Positions 8,950 through 17,179 of a stretch of 64,000 nt of DNA are shown here, piece by piece. Position numbers and translations under genes: made by a program. The stretch is from Longimicrobiales bacterium (GTDB taxonomy: Bacteria > Gemmatimonadota > Gemmatimonadetes > Longimicrobiales > Gaopeijiaceae): positions 248,001 through 312,000 of the forward strand of contig CATQHQ010000002.1 in NCBI GenBank assembly GCA_958296005.1, read 5' to 3'. Under the pieces are notes generated by a model. That model was not told where the DNA came from. It was given only the letters and a program-made list of their open reading frames with translations, and did no database searches. Every line of letters starts with the position of its first letter. The stretch's first letter is position 1.

Positions 8950-9995
8950 TCCGCGTCTCCATCGCCGGTGGTTCGGGCTACGCCGGAGGCGAGCTGCTGC
9001 GGCTGATGCTGGGCCACCCGGCTGCGGAGGTGTGCCAAGTCACGTCGGAGCGGCTAACGGGCAAGTTCGTACGGAACGTCCACCCCAACTTGCGGGGCGC
9101 GACCCTCCTCAAGTTCTGCCGCCTGGACGAGTTGACGCCCTGCGACGTGCTCTTCCTTTGCCTGCCCCACGGCGAGTCGTCGCGACGGATCGACGATTTT
9201 CTGCGGCTTGCCCCGCGGATCGTGGACCTGGGTGCCGACTTCCGGTTGCGGGACCCGGCCGCCTACCAGCGCTGGTACGGTCGGCCCCATCCTCGGCCTG
9301 AGCTGCTGGAGCGGTTCGTGCATGGCCTCCCCGAGCTGCACCGGGTCGAACTGCGGGACGCCGAGCTCGTGGCGTGCGCGGGGTGCAACGCCACCGCGTC
9401 CTTGCTGGCGTTGCGGCCCCTGTGGGAGACAGGGCTGGCCGAGTCGGCGGTGATCGAGGTCAAGGTCGGGTCGAGCGAGGCGGGAGCGGCGGTCACCAAG
9501 GGTAGCCACCACCCGGAGCGGAGCGGGGCGCTGCGGTCGTACAAGCCGACGGGACACCGCCATACGGGGGAGATCGTGCAAGGACTGGCGACGGCGACGG
9601 ATGCAGCGGGCGGTGGCGCGGAGGTTCACTTCTCCGCCACGGCAGTCGACATGGTGCGGGGGGTCCTGGCGACGTGCCACGTCTTTACGAGCCAGCGGCT
9701 GGACGACAAGGCGCTCTGGCGGGTCTACCGGCGGGCCTACGGGATTGAGCCCTTCGTGCGCATCGTCAAGGAGAGAAGCGGAATCCACCGTTGCCCGGAC
9801 CCCAAGCTCCTGGCGGGGACCAACTACTGCGACGTGGGCTTCGAGTGCGACCCGGACTCGAACCGGGTGGTGGTGCTGAGCGCCCTCGACAACCTGATGA
9901 AGGGGGCTGCGGGGCAGGCCGTGCACGCGTTCAACGTCATGCACGAGATCGACGAACGAACGGGGCTGGAGTTCGACGGACTGCACCCGGCGTAG
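8946..9995 (+). CDS. lysY: LysW-aminoadipate/glutamate semialdehyde-forming reductase (ArgC/LysY family)
   Basis: A 349-residue NADPH-dependent reductase of the N-acetyl-gamma-glutamyl-phosphate reductase family that reduces the LysW-bound acyl phosphate to the semialdehyde. The N-terminal Rossmann motif [15 protein letters not shown] is visible, as is the catalytic Cys in CAGCNATA (Cys147). GCNATA is the form seen in LysW-linked enzymes, where acetyl-type ArgC has PGCYPT. A conserved HRHTGEI stretch and the C-terminal [16 protein letters not shown] complete the fold. The start overlaps the lysX stop (ATGA), implying translational coupling. The kinase (lysZ), aminotransferase (lysJ) and deacylase (lysK) of the pathway are not in this window. 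Confidence 0.92.
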   Translation: MIRVSIAGGSGYAGGELLRLMLGHPAAEVCQVTSERLTGKFVRNVHPNLRGATLLKFCRLDELTPCDVLFLCLPHGESSRRIDDFLRLAPRIVDLGADFRLRDPAAYQRWYGRPHPRPELLERFVHGLPELHRVELRDAELVACAGCNATASLLALRPLWETGLAESAVIEVKVGSSEAGAAVTKGSHHPERSGALRSYKPTGHRHTGEIVQGLATATDAAGGGAEVHFSATAVDMVRGVLATCHVFTSQRLDDKALWRVYRRAYGIEPFVRIVKERSGIHRCPDPKLLAGTNYCDVGFECDPDSNRVVVLSALDNLMKGAAGQAVHAFNVMHEIDERTGLEFDGLHPA

Positions 9996-10031
9996 GAGCG
10001 TGGATGATTCCGGCTCAAGAAGTAGACAAGA

Positions 10032-11066
10032 TCACTCGTACTGTCGAAGGCTAGTGTGCTTGGGTAGTCGATCAACTTGCGACAGAGTAAAGACCAGTCC
10101 ACGCGTGGCCAACAGCAACGATTTCATGTCGCTCTTCCGCACTCCGAAGCCCCGGCCAGCGATGCAGGCGATGACATCGAATCCAGGCTCCCTCCTGCGC
10201 TCTCGGCTGTTTCTCATCTCCGCGAGGCGAATGACACGGGCCACTTTGTCTCTCGCCGTGCCGTCATCCTGAGTCATCTTGGCTTCAATCAACGCAACAG
10301 GCGTCGTATAGTCTGGACAGAAGAAGTCGGGGTTCTGCTCCCATCCTTCCAACGCTTCGGCATGCTTGGTCCGGAAGAAAGGCACTCTAGAGGCAATGAG
10401 CTGGCGCTCAATTCTGTCTTCAAGCGCACCGCCCACAAGCTCGCTGACGGAATCGCGATGCGAGGCAAAGGGCCGTCCAAGGAACCTTTCGTACAACAAC
10501 GAAGGATAGCCTACTCCTCCAGATGCGACTTTGGCGAGGCTCTCCTGCCCCTGAGCCGTGTCTATCTTGTCCAGACGGTGGATGCGATCTTCACCCGTCT
10601 CGGGCGCTGGACTTCTCAGCAACCTGCACGCGGTCTGCACAAGAGCGCGAATCCTTTCTTCTTGGAGGGGCGTGCGACCGATGTGTGCTTCCGGCTCCTT
10701 CCTGATGGTGCGGTCCAAGTTGCGAGCGAAGCCCTGTCCTATTCTGACTCCGGTTGTCAACGTCGTGACGTCGGACCACTCGGGAGGGGACAGGCCAAGG
10801 ATTGTCCGGATCACCACAAGACCAATGGGGACACGGCAAACGGCATCGAAAAGGCGATCAGCGTCCAGGTGCTCAAACCCGGAGGTGGCGGTGTAGACCG
10901 CATGGTACCCCTTCGCAAAGGCGTCGAATTCGATGAAGCCCTCGCCTCGAGGCATGACTAGGAAGTCGCTCTCGAGTGCTCGAAACACACGCTCGACGTA
11001 CTCGTCGATACGATCCGCCAGATCGACGAAAGGAACCTCGAACGGAAACGGGCCGTCAGCCGCCAC
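10032..11066 (-). CDS. Putative PD-(D/E)XK restriction endonuclease partnered with DUF1156 methylase
   Basis: A 344-residue protein not recognised as a named family. Residues ~210-305 look like a PD-(D/E)XK nuclease core: a helix with Glu (VGGALEDRIERQL), a strand, then PDFF at 246-249, and ALIEAK with E261 and K263 two strands later. Residues 1-205 show no recognisable domain and may bind DNA. The start is GTG at 11066, overlapping the methylase stop by 11 bases; the frame stays open upstream only as the methylase's shadow. A 60-base sample of the gene counts 55% G+C, well below neighbours. Cognate restriction of a site protected by the methylase is the simplest reading, inferred from the pairing and the motif. 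Confidence 0.7.
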   Translation of the reverse strand: MAADGPFPFEVPFVDLADRIDEYVERVFRALESDFLVMPRGEGFIEFDAFAKGYHAVYTATSGFEHLDADRLFDAVCRVPIGLVVIRTILGLSPPEWSDVTTLTTGVRIGQGFARNLDRTIRKEPEAHIGRTPLQEERIRALVQTACRLLRSPAPETGEDRIHRLDKIDTAQGQESLAKVASGGVGYPSLLYERFLGRPFASHRDSVSELVGGALEDRIERQLIASRVPFFRTKHAEALEGWEQNPDFFCPDYTTPVALIEAKMTQDDGTARDKVARVIRLAEMRNSRERRREPGFDVIACIAGRGFGVRKSDMKSLLLATRGLVFTLSQVDRLPKHTSLRQYE

Positions 11067-13233
11067 GGGGCTCTTCGAAGAAGTCGCCTTGAACGTCCTT
11101 GTCCGGCGTGATGTCGGTGGATTGAAGCAGCTCCAGGACTCCTTCGACGTTGCCGAGATCGGCCATCGCGCGCTGGCAGCGGGCAAGCTTGGTCTGGGTC
11201 GCGGCCTGGGGGTCCCAACGTTGGCGCAGCGTCCAGACGGCCATCCGCGTAAGGTGCCCGAGGGCGATGCAGCGAGTGTCGCCAGCGCTCGGCCGGACGC
11301 CTCCGGCTCGAAGCTGGACCAAGTCGATGGCCACAAGGCGTGCGATCTCCTCGGGGCCGAACGCGAGGTCGTCTTCGAGAACGGTTGCATCCTTTCGGCA
11401 AACGAACACGGTGTCCACGATCGACGAGCGGGTACCGTTGATATGAATCGATCCGCCCATCTCGGCTGGGCAGGGCAAGGCGACGGTGACCACAAGCCCG
11501 GCATCCAGGATTGCCACGGCAACCGGGTGGTATGCACTTGCACGGTTGTGGTGATACGTAAACACAAGGGGCGCTCCGGGCTTAAGCGCGTCGGCCATCC
11601 GAACGTAGACGCTGGACAGCCCTTTGGTGAAGTGCTTGAGGTCGCGACCCTCTGTCTGGTTGCCGGTCAGCTCCCGCGGGCTTCGTGTCGAGAGGGGGCC
11701 GAACTCTCCGTTGGTCTGCGCCAAGCGACGAAGCCATACATAGCAGAAGTCCATGAGTTCGGCGTACTGGACGCTGTCGTAGTAGGGCGGATCGGTAAGA
11801 ACCGCGTCCAAGGAGTTGGGTGCCGGGGAGGCTCGCGTCGCGGTGCCGCAGGTGAGGGCGACTGCGCAACCGCCGGGGTGGTCGGGGTCACCGTCCGCGT
11901 GGCTGTTTCCGATCCGTTCCCCAGTCGTGTACACCCGAGTGCGTGAGCCGGGTGCCACTTCGAAGGGCTTGTCGCAGTAATCTCTGGCGTGCTTGTACTT
12001 GTTTAGGACATTGACCCAACCGCCGCTGCCCACGGGCTTGCCGCCCCGGCCCCGTATTCCCAGCAAGTTGGCTTCGCAGCGCACAAGTCCTGTGGGAAAG
12101 CCGTGAACCGAGAACAGATCCAGCGCCTTGAGCGTGCGCGTGTCGTAGCGCACGAGCAGGTTGTTATACCGAAGAAGGTCCGACAAGTTGGTGGCCAGCG
12201 CACGGCCAACGGCTGGGTTGGGTTGTGCGGCGACGAGTCGACAGCTTGTCTCCAGGCCAAGAAGCTGCCGTTGGTTGAACATCTGTCGGTAGCGGCGGTA
12301 GCCCCAGCGATGCAGCCGGGTCGACTCGTCGCCTGGCGGGATGAGATCGTCGGGCACGTACCGCGCATCAAGAGCCTTCCAGCGGCGTGCGGCTTCGTCG
12401 TACTTGGCGACGTCGCGTGCGGACGGTTGCTTGAAGAACCGGCCCCGATGGCTTGGCCTGCATCCGCGGCAGTGGTATTCGATTGCGAACATGCGGTGAT
12501 CAAGGGGTCCGTCCGCCGCCGCTGGGAACTGGTTTGGGGCATCACAATGGCTGCACGGGACCACTCCGCGCCGGGCCGGCCCCTCCGTGAGCAAGGCCCT
12601 GGTGCAGTGGGGGCAGTTGCCAGGCGACTTCCGGTCGATCACTTCGGCGAGTCTCCCGCACCCGGCGCAGACCAGGACGTTGCGCGGATGCCGAGCGTTC
12701 GTCGCGACCAGGTAGCCGGGAAACAGGTCGATCCGTCGCTGGCACGACGTGCACGGTTGCGTCTTCACCCACAGGAAGTACTTGACGGGTGCTGGGTCGC
12801 CGCACCGGGTGCATTCGGTCTGGTACAGGTCGCCGACTTGGTTGCGCAGGTCCTCGACCAGATCCCGCCCGGCCTCTTCGTAGGCGGCCACGTCCAGGTC
12901 CTCCAGCTCCCGCCCGACGATCCACCACGCCATCGGATTGATGTCCCATCCGGCGATCTCCGCGCCGAGCCGGTTCGCTTCGACCAGCGGCGTGCCACCT
13001 CCCATGAACGGGTCGGCGATCCGCTTGCCCCGGAGACTGTTGGACCGAAAGTAGCTGTCGCGCAGCTCGGCATCGACGAACTCCGAGAGCAGGAGCCCGC
13101 GAAAGAGCGTCCCGGGGCGGCGGGCGAACCACTTGTGCACGGCGATCACGGGCCGGTAGTTCTGCTGGATCGCCTTCTCGCGCAACGCCAGGGCGGCGAC
13201 GAAGGGCACGTCGAAGCGGCGCTCGATGCTCAC
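11056..13233 (-). CDS. DUF1156/COG1743-type DNA methylase with multiple zinc ribbons
   Basis: A 725-residue predicted DNA (adenine or cytosine amino) methyltransferase. The N-terminal DUF1156 signature is present (RPVIAVHKWFARRP, residues 27-40). SAM motif I is DPFMGGGTPLVEA (74-86) and the catalytic motif is DPPYYDSV (481-488). Between them, residues 141-258 contain six CxxC pairs (CTRC, CTSC, CAGC, CPHC, CSHC, CRGC), enough for three zinc ribbons. The start is GTG at 13233, which shares GTGA with the symporter stop; earlier in-frame starts fall inside the symporter. Related DUF1156 proteins occur in phage-defence and modification loci. Followed with an 11-base overlap by a nuclease-like gene, it is the likely modification half of an R-M pair. 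Confidence 0.85.
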   Translation of the reverse strand: MSIERRFDVPFVAALALREKAIQQNYRPVIAVHKWFARRPGTLFRGLLLSEFVDAELRDSYFRSNSLRGKRIADPFMGGGTPLVEANRLGAEIAGWDINPMAWWIVGRELEDLDVAAYEEAGRDLVEDLRNQVGDLYQTECTRCGDPAPVKYFLWVKTQPCTSCQRRIDLFPGYLVATNARHPRNVLVCAGCGRLAEVIDRKSPGNCPHCTRALLTEGPARRGVVPCSHCDAPNQFPAAADGPLDHRMFAIEYHCRGCRPSHRGRFFKQPSARDVAKYDEAARRWKALDARYVPDDLIPPGDESTRLHRWGYRRYRQMFNQRQLLGLETSCRLVAAQPNPAVGRALATNLSDLLRYNNLLVRYDTRTLKALDLFSVHGFPTGLVRCEANLLGIRGRGGKPVGSGGWVNVLNKYKHARDYCDKPFEVAPGSRTRVYTTGERIGNSHADGDPDHPGGCAVALTCGTATRASPAPNSLDAVLTDPPYYDSVQYAELMDFCYVWLRRLAQTNGEFGPLSTRSPRELTGNQTEGRDLKHFTKGLSSVYVRMADALKPGAPLVFTYHHNRASAYHPVAVAILDAGLVVTVALPCPAEMGGSIHINGTRSSIVDTVFVCRKDATVLEDDLAFGPEEIARLVAIDLVQLRAGGVRPSAGDTRCIALGHLTRMAVWTLRQRWDPQAATQTKLARCQRAMADLGNVEGVLELLQSTDITPDKDVQGDFFEEPRGG

Positions 13234-14720
13234 GTCGCCACGCTCACGCCCGAGTCCTCGAAGAAGACGGCGGCGACTTCGCGGGGCGGAGGCCGAGTCG
13301 CCAGGCTCACGCCGAGCAGCAGCGCCAGCGATACGAACGGGCCCACGAGCGCCGGCCAGAGTCCGGCGATCCAGTTGTCGAAGCTGCCGTGCTGCATGTA
13401 GCCGAGGACGTACCAGAGCACGCACGTCGCCGCGCCGCCGAGCATCGCCGCGATTGCGCCTTCCTTGGTCGCCCGGGGCCACCACATCCCCAGCAGGAGA
13501 GGGAAGGTGAAGGCCGACGCCATCAGGCTGAACGCCATCGTCACAATCCAGAGGATCGTCGCGGGCGGGTCAATGGCGACAAGGATCGCGAAGAGCCCAA
13601 TCCCCAGCGTGGTCCAGCGGGCCAGCTTCAGGCCCTGCGCTTGGTTCACGGTGCGCTTCGCCAGGGGGACGTACAGGTTCTCCACGACCAGCGAGCTGGC
13701 CAGGAGCAGGATCGAGTCGATCGTGGACATTGTGGCGCCCAGAACCGCCGCGACGATGATCCCGCCGAAGACCGGGTGCAGCAGCATCCGCACCAAGGTG
13801 GGCAACGCCATGTCCGGTTGCTCCAACGACGGAAGGAGCACGCCGGAGGAGATCGCGATCAGCGTCGAAGTGGCGAAGATGAACGACGAGAAGGTGATGG
13901 AGAAGACCAGCGCGCGCTTCAGGGTCCGTTCGTTCTCGGGGATGAGGAAGCGGGTCACGGCCGCGGGCGCGCCTCCGATCTGGAAGAAGCCCCACACCAG
14001 GAACGACGACACGACCCAGAGGGCGGGCATGCCGCCGAGGAACGAGATGCGTTCCGGGTTGAGCTCGCCGTAGCGGAGGTGCATCTCGCCGAACCCGCCT
14101 GCCGCGCCCACCGCCACCGGCGCCAGGACCGCGAACCCGACGACCATGATCGTGCCCTGCAATAGATCGGTGGACGCCACTGCCCTCATCCCGCCGATCA
14201 CGGTGTACAGGATCACGATGCCGCCGAAGACGACCAGGCCGACCAAGTACGGGATCTCCATCAGCACCTGGAAGAGGTTGGCGGCGGCCTTGAGCTGGGC
14301 GGCGACGAGAGGCACGAACGCCACCAGCATGAGCACCGTCGCGATCGTGGCCACCGACCGGCCGTAGTACCGCGCCTGCAGCACGTCCACGATCGTCGTG
14401 CAGCGGATGCGCGACGCGACCCTGCGCAGCCGTTCGCCCAACAGGATGTACGTGAACCACGGCGCTGCCGCCGACGACACGCCTCCCGGCGCGAAGTTGT
14501 ACCCGAGCACTCGCTCCGTCCCGACCGCGCCCATGTAGGAGCTTCCGCTCATCTGGGTGGCGGAGTACGAGAACCCCAGCGTGGCGGGTCCAAGCTCGCC
14601 GCGGGCAAGGAAGTACTGCTCCCGCGACTTGGTGCGCCGGTTGAACCAGACGCCGAGCCCCATCAGCCCGGCGAAGTAGAGCGCCAGGACGACCGTGTAC
14701 AGCGTCGCGTCGGAGAACAA
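13230..14720 (-). CDS. Sodium:solute symporter family transporter
   Basis: A 496-residue integral membrane protein with about 13 hydrophobic segments and the SSS-family (SLC5/PanF-like) pattern, including YSATQMSGSSYMGAVG near the first helices and TIDSILLLASSL in the later half. It probably carries a small organic solute with Na+. The substrate is unknown, but the dipeptidase upstream suggests amino acids or peptide products (inference). TTG at 14720 is the best start; CTG at 14729 would overlap the previous stop by four bases. The preceding 70-aa membrane protein resembles the small partner that accompanies PanF-like symporters. Its stop overlaps the methylase start (GTGA). Confidence 0.85.
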   Translation of the reverse strand: MFSDATLYTVVLALYFAGLMGLGVWFNRRTKSREQYFLARGELGPATLGFSYSATQMSGSSYMGAVGTERVLGYNFAPGGVSSAAAPWFTYILLGERLRRVASRIRCTTIVDVLQARYYGRSVATIATVLMLVAFVPLVAAQLKAAANLFQVLMEIPYLVGLVVFGGIVILYTVIGGMRAVASTDLLQGTIMVVGFAVLAPVAVGAAGGFGEMHLRYGELNPERISFLGGMPALWVVSSFLVWGFFQIGGAPAAVTRFLIPENERTLKRALVFSITFSSFIFATSTLIAISSGVLLPSLEQPDMALPTLVRMLLHPVFGGIIVAAVLGATMSTIDSILLLASSLVVENLYVPLAKRTVNQAQGLKLARWTTLGIGLFAILVAIDPPATILWIVTMAFSLMASAFTFPLLLGMWWPRATKEGAIAAMLGGAATCVLWYVLGYMQHGSFDNWIAGLWPALVGPFVSLALLLGVSLATRPPPREVAAVFFEDSGVSVAT

Positions 14721-14725
14721 GGCCG

Positions 14726-14938
14726 TCAGCGGCCGGTCTTGGCGTGGAAGAGCGCCGCGGAGATCGCGTACAGGTAGCCGCCGTACACGACGATCCACAC
14801 GCCCCAGTCCAAGTTGCCGGGCCCGGCGGGCCACTCCGAGACGAGGCCCACGGTCCCGCCGATCAGGAACACGGCCATCAGCACGAGGGAGACGACGGGG
14901 ACGCGGTAGGCGGACCGCCGCCCGTCCTTCACTGCCAC
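14726..14938 (-). CDS. Small two-helix membrane protein, possible symporter partner
   Basis: A 70-residue protein with two hydrophobic segments (about residues 14-34 and 45-64). Its position directly before an SSS transporter resembles the short YhdT-like partner of PanF-type symporters, but similarity cannot be tested here. GTG at 14938 gives 70 residues; GTG at 14932 would overlap the dipeptidase stop by exactly GTGA and is equally plausible. It lies in a tightly overlapping chain, dipeptidase - this gene - symporter - methylase. Confidence 0.65.
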   Translation of the reverse strand: MAVKDGRRSAYRVPVVSLVLMAVFLIGGTVGLVSEWPAGPGNLDWGVWIVVYGGYLYAISAALFHAKTGR

Positions 14939-16146
14939 ACCTCCTCCAGCACGCGAAGGATGTTGCCGCCCAGCACCTTGGCGATCTCCTCCTCGCCGTA
15001 GCGGTGCTTGACCAGCCAGCGAAGGATGTTCTTGGACCCCTCGGTCGGGTTCTCCACGCCGCGAACGTACTCGACCGGCACGTGACGGGGGGCGCCACCA
15101 CCGCCGCCGGCTTGCGTCTCGTCGATGGAGAGCGCCTCGGCGTAGACCCCGTGCAGCGCCACATGGTCGCCGTAGATCGTGTCGGGGCCGAACGCCACGT
15201 GGTCGATCCCCACCAAGTCCTTCACGTACTCGAAGTGCTCCATGAACGACTCGATGTCGTGTCGGGGCCGCCGCTCGGTCACCGTCGTATGGGGGGCCGC
15301 CTCGATCCCGATCACGCCGCCGTTGTCAGCCACCGCCCGGATCACGTCGTCGGGGGCAAGCCGCCGGATATCCCACAGCCCGCGGGCGCCGGTATGGGTG
15401 AGGAAGATCGGATGCCGGCTGGCCTCGACCACGTCCCGTGTGGTCTGGTCGCTGGAGTGGGCGCAGTCGATCGCCATGCCGACTTCGTTCATCCGCGCCA
15501 CCGCCTTTCGCCCGAACGAGGTCAGCCCGCCGTCCCTCGTCTCCTTGAGCCCCGTCCCCAGCGCGTTGGACTCGCTGTAGGTGATCCCCAGCACGCGCAG
15601 CCCGATTCCGTAGAGGATCTCGATCCGGTCGAGTTCGTTCTCGATCATCGCCGCGCCCTCCTGCGCCGCAACCAGCGCGATCCGTCCTTCCCTGTGCGCC
15701 CGGTGGATGTCCGCCGTCGTCTCGCACTTGATCAGAAAGTCCTGGTGGGCCAGGTCGCACAGGCGCATCCCCATGTCGTAGATCACGTCGTCCCACTTCC
15801 ACCCGCTCTTCGACGTGATGAACGCCGCCCCGTCCTGGAAGTTGTCGAACACGCAGTCCCAGTACGAGTTGGCCAGCGCTTCGTAGGCGGTGTAGACGCG
15901 CCCTTCCGAGTCGTACCGCCGGATCTGTCCGGGGTCCGTCGGAAAGACGTGCGGATGCTCGTGGAGGGAGATCATCACCAGCCGCCCGGCCAGGTCGAGC
16001 ACGCGCTCCTCTTCTTCCTCCGACAGGGGGACTAGGTACGGCTCGAAGAGGGATTCGCCCTCGATCAGCCCGTAGTCGCCGAAGTCCCGCGTCTCCTTCA
16101 GATAGTCGAACGACTGGTAGCCGGAGTATCGCTTGCCGAGGCCCAA
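14929..16146 (-). CDS. Peptidase M19 (membrane/renal dipeptidase-like) family protein
   Basis: A 405-residue metal-dependent hydrolase of the M19 dipeptidase group (TIM barrel). Seen: ALVAAQEGAAMI with the bridging Glu, DCAHSSDQTTRDVV and IFLTHTGARGL with the two later metal His residues, and GIDHVAFGPD near the end. The first metal motif, usually HxD, appears here as LHEHPHVF, so the first site differs from the classical enzyme. The start is TTG at 16146, set by an AAGGAG Shine-Dalgarno 8 bases upstream; longer in-frame starts lack such a site. No signal peptide is evident, so it is probably cytoplasmic. It heads the operon with the small membrane protein and the symporter. Confidence 0.83.
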   Translation of the reverse strand: MGLGKRYSGYQSFDYLKETRDFGDYGLIEGESLFEPYLVPLSEEEEERVLDLAGRLVMISLHEHPHVFPTDPGQIRRYDSEGRVYTAYEALANSYWDCVFDNFQDGAAFITSKSGWKWDDVIYDMGMRLCDLAHQDFLIKCETTADIHRAHREGRIALVAAQEGAAMIENELDRIEILYGIGLRVLGITYSESNALGTGLKETRDGGLTSFGRKAVARMNEVGMAIDCAHSSDQTTRDVVEASRHPIFLTHTGARGLWDIRRLAPDDVIRAVADNGGVIGIEAAPHTTVTERRPRHDIESFMEHFEYVKDLVGIDHVAFGPDTIYGDHVALHGVYAEALSIDETQAGGGGGAPRHVPVEYVRGVENPTEGSKNILRWLVKHRYGEEEIAKVLGGNILRVLEEVWQ

Positions 16147-16154
16147 GGTGGTGG

Positions 16155-16160
16155 CTCCTT
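16155..16160 (-). promoter_or_regulatory. Shine-Dalgarno deciding the dipeptidase TTG start
   Basis: AAGGAG on the minus strand, 8 bases before TTG at 16146. It is the only good ribosome binding site near the beginning of the M19 gene and decides the start over longer in-frame options. Confidence 0.7.
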
Positions 16161-16330
16161 GACGAGGTGGATGCTGGGGGCTGCGCCGGTAGGCGGTCCG
16201 AAAACCCGCGTCCGGGCAATAGACGGTTGGGAGCGCCCCCGCCACAACCCGCCGGAGAGACGACCACCAGCCGCCGACCGCTCCTCCGCTCCCGGGGCGC
16301 AACCCCAGTGCACTTGATTACCTTCCCGGA

Positions 16331-17179
16331 ATGACCGAATCCGTCTTCGCTGCCAAGTCCCTCGTCGCGGCCCTGGTTCTGGGGGTCTTGTGGTTGCTCG
16401 AGGGGCTGGTCCCGATGTTCGAGGGCCGTCGCGACCGCGCTCGCCACGGGGCTGCCAATGTGGTCCTCGGCGTGGGCAACGCGGCCGTCGCGGCTCTGGT
16501 CTTCGCCGGCGCCGCGCTGGTTGCGACCGAGTGGGCCCGCGCCAACTCCTTCGGCGTTCTCCACTGGCTCGGCGTTGCCGGGGCGTGGGGGTTCGTCGCC
16601 GGGTTCGTGCTGCTGGACTTCTGGCAGTACCTGTGGCACCGCATGAACCACCGCCTCCCGTTCCTGTGGCGCTTTCACGCCGTGCATCACGCGGACCGGG
16701 AGCTGGACGCCACCTCCGGCCTCCGCTTCCACACCGGCGAGATCGTGCTGTCGTCCGTGGCCCGCTTGGCCGTCTTGCCACTGCTGGGAATGACCGTCGC
16801 GCAGGTGCTGGTCTACGAGGCGGTGCTGCTGCCCGTCGTCTTCTTCCACCACAGCAACGTGAGGTTGTCCGCCGCCGCCGACCGGTCGATGCGCTGGCTC
16901 GTCGTCACCCCTTGGATGCACTGGGTCCACCACTCCAACTACCGGCCCGAGACCGACTCCAACTACTCCAGCGTGTTCTCGGTCTGGGACCGACTCTTCG
17001 GCAGCTTCCGGCTCGTCGGCGATCCCCGGCGGCTCACTCTGGGGCTGGACCACGCCGAACGGCGAGAGTGGGCCACCCTGCCCGGGATGCTGGCGATGCC
17101 GTTCCGCAAGGGGGGACGCCGCCGCCCCGAGCGACGGACGGAAGAACGGCGGGCAACCGGGGACGCTGCGGACGAATGA
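16331..17179 (+). CDS. Sterol desaturase / fatty acid hydroxylase family membrane protein
   Basis: A 282-residue integral membrane di-iron enzyme of the fatty-acid hydroxylase superfamily. The histidine clusters are visible: WHRMNH, HAVHHADRE, and HWVHHSNYRPETDSNYSS, the last being typical of bacterial sterol-desaturase-like proteins. Hydrophobic segments at about residues 8-26, 40-64, 76-100 and 135-160 place the active site at the membrane. The substrate is unknown (lipid, carotenoid or hopanoid). The basic C-terminus runs into thrB with an ATGA overlap, so it is co-translated with threonine biosynthesis genes, an unexpected pairing that may be only positional. Confidence 0.85.
   Translation: MTESVFAAKSLVAALVLGVLWLLEGLVPMFEGRRDRARHGAANVVLGVGNAAVAALVFAGAALVATEWARANSFGVLHWLGVAGAWGFVAGFVLLDFWQYLWHRMNHRLPFLWRFHAVHHADRELDATSGLRFHTGEIVLSSVARLAVLPLLGMTVAQVLVYEAVLLPVVFFHHSNVRLSAAADRSMRWLVVTPWMHWVHHSNYRPETDSNYSSVFSVWDRLFGSFRLVGDPRRLTLGLDHAERREWATLPGMLAMPFRKGGRRRPERRTEERRATGDAADE

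Noticed and set aside
11067..11567. N-terminal extension of the nuclease gene into the methylase
   Set aside because: It is the out-of-frame shadow of the methylase C-terminus. GTG at 11066 sits at the usual coupling position.
13234..13485. N-terminal extension of the DUF1156 methylase into the symporter gene
   Set aside because: The extension is Arg-rich shadow sequence; GTG at 13233, overlapping the symporter stop, begins the conserved family sequence.
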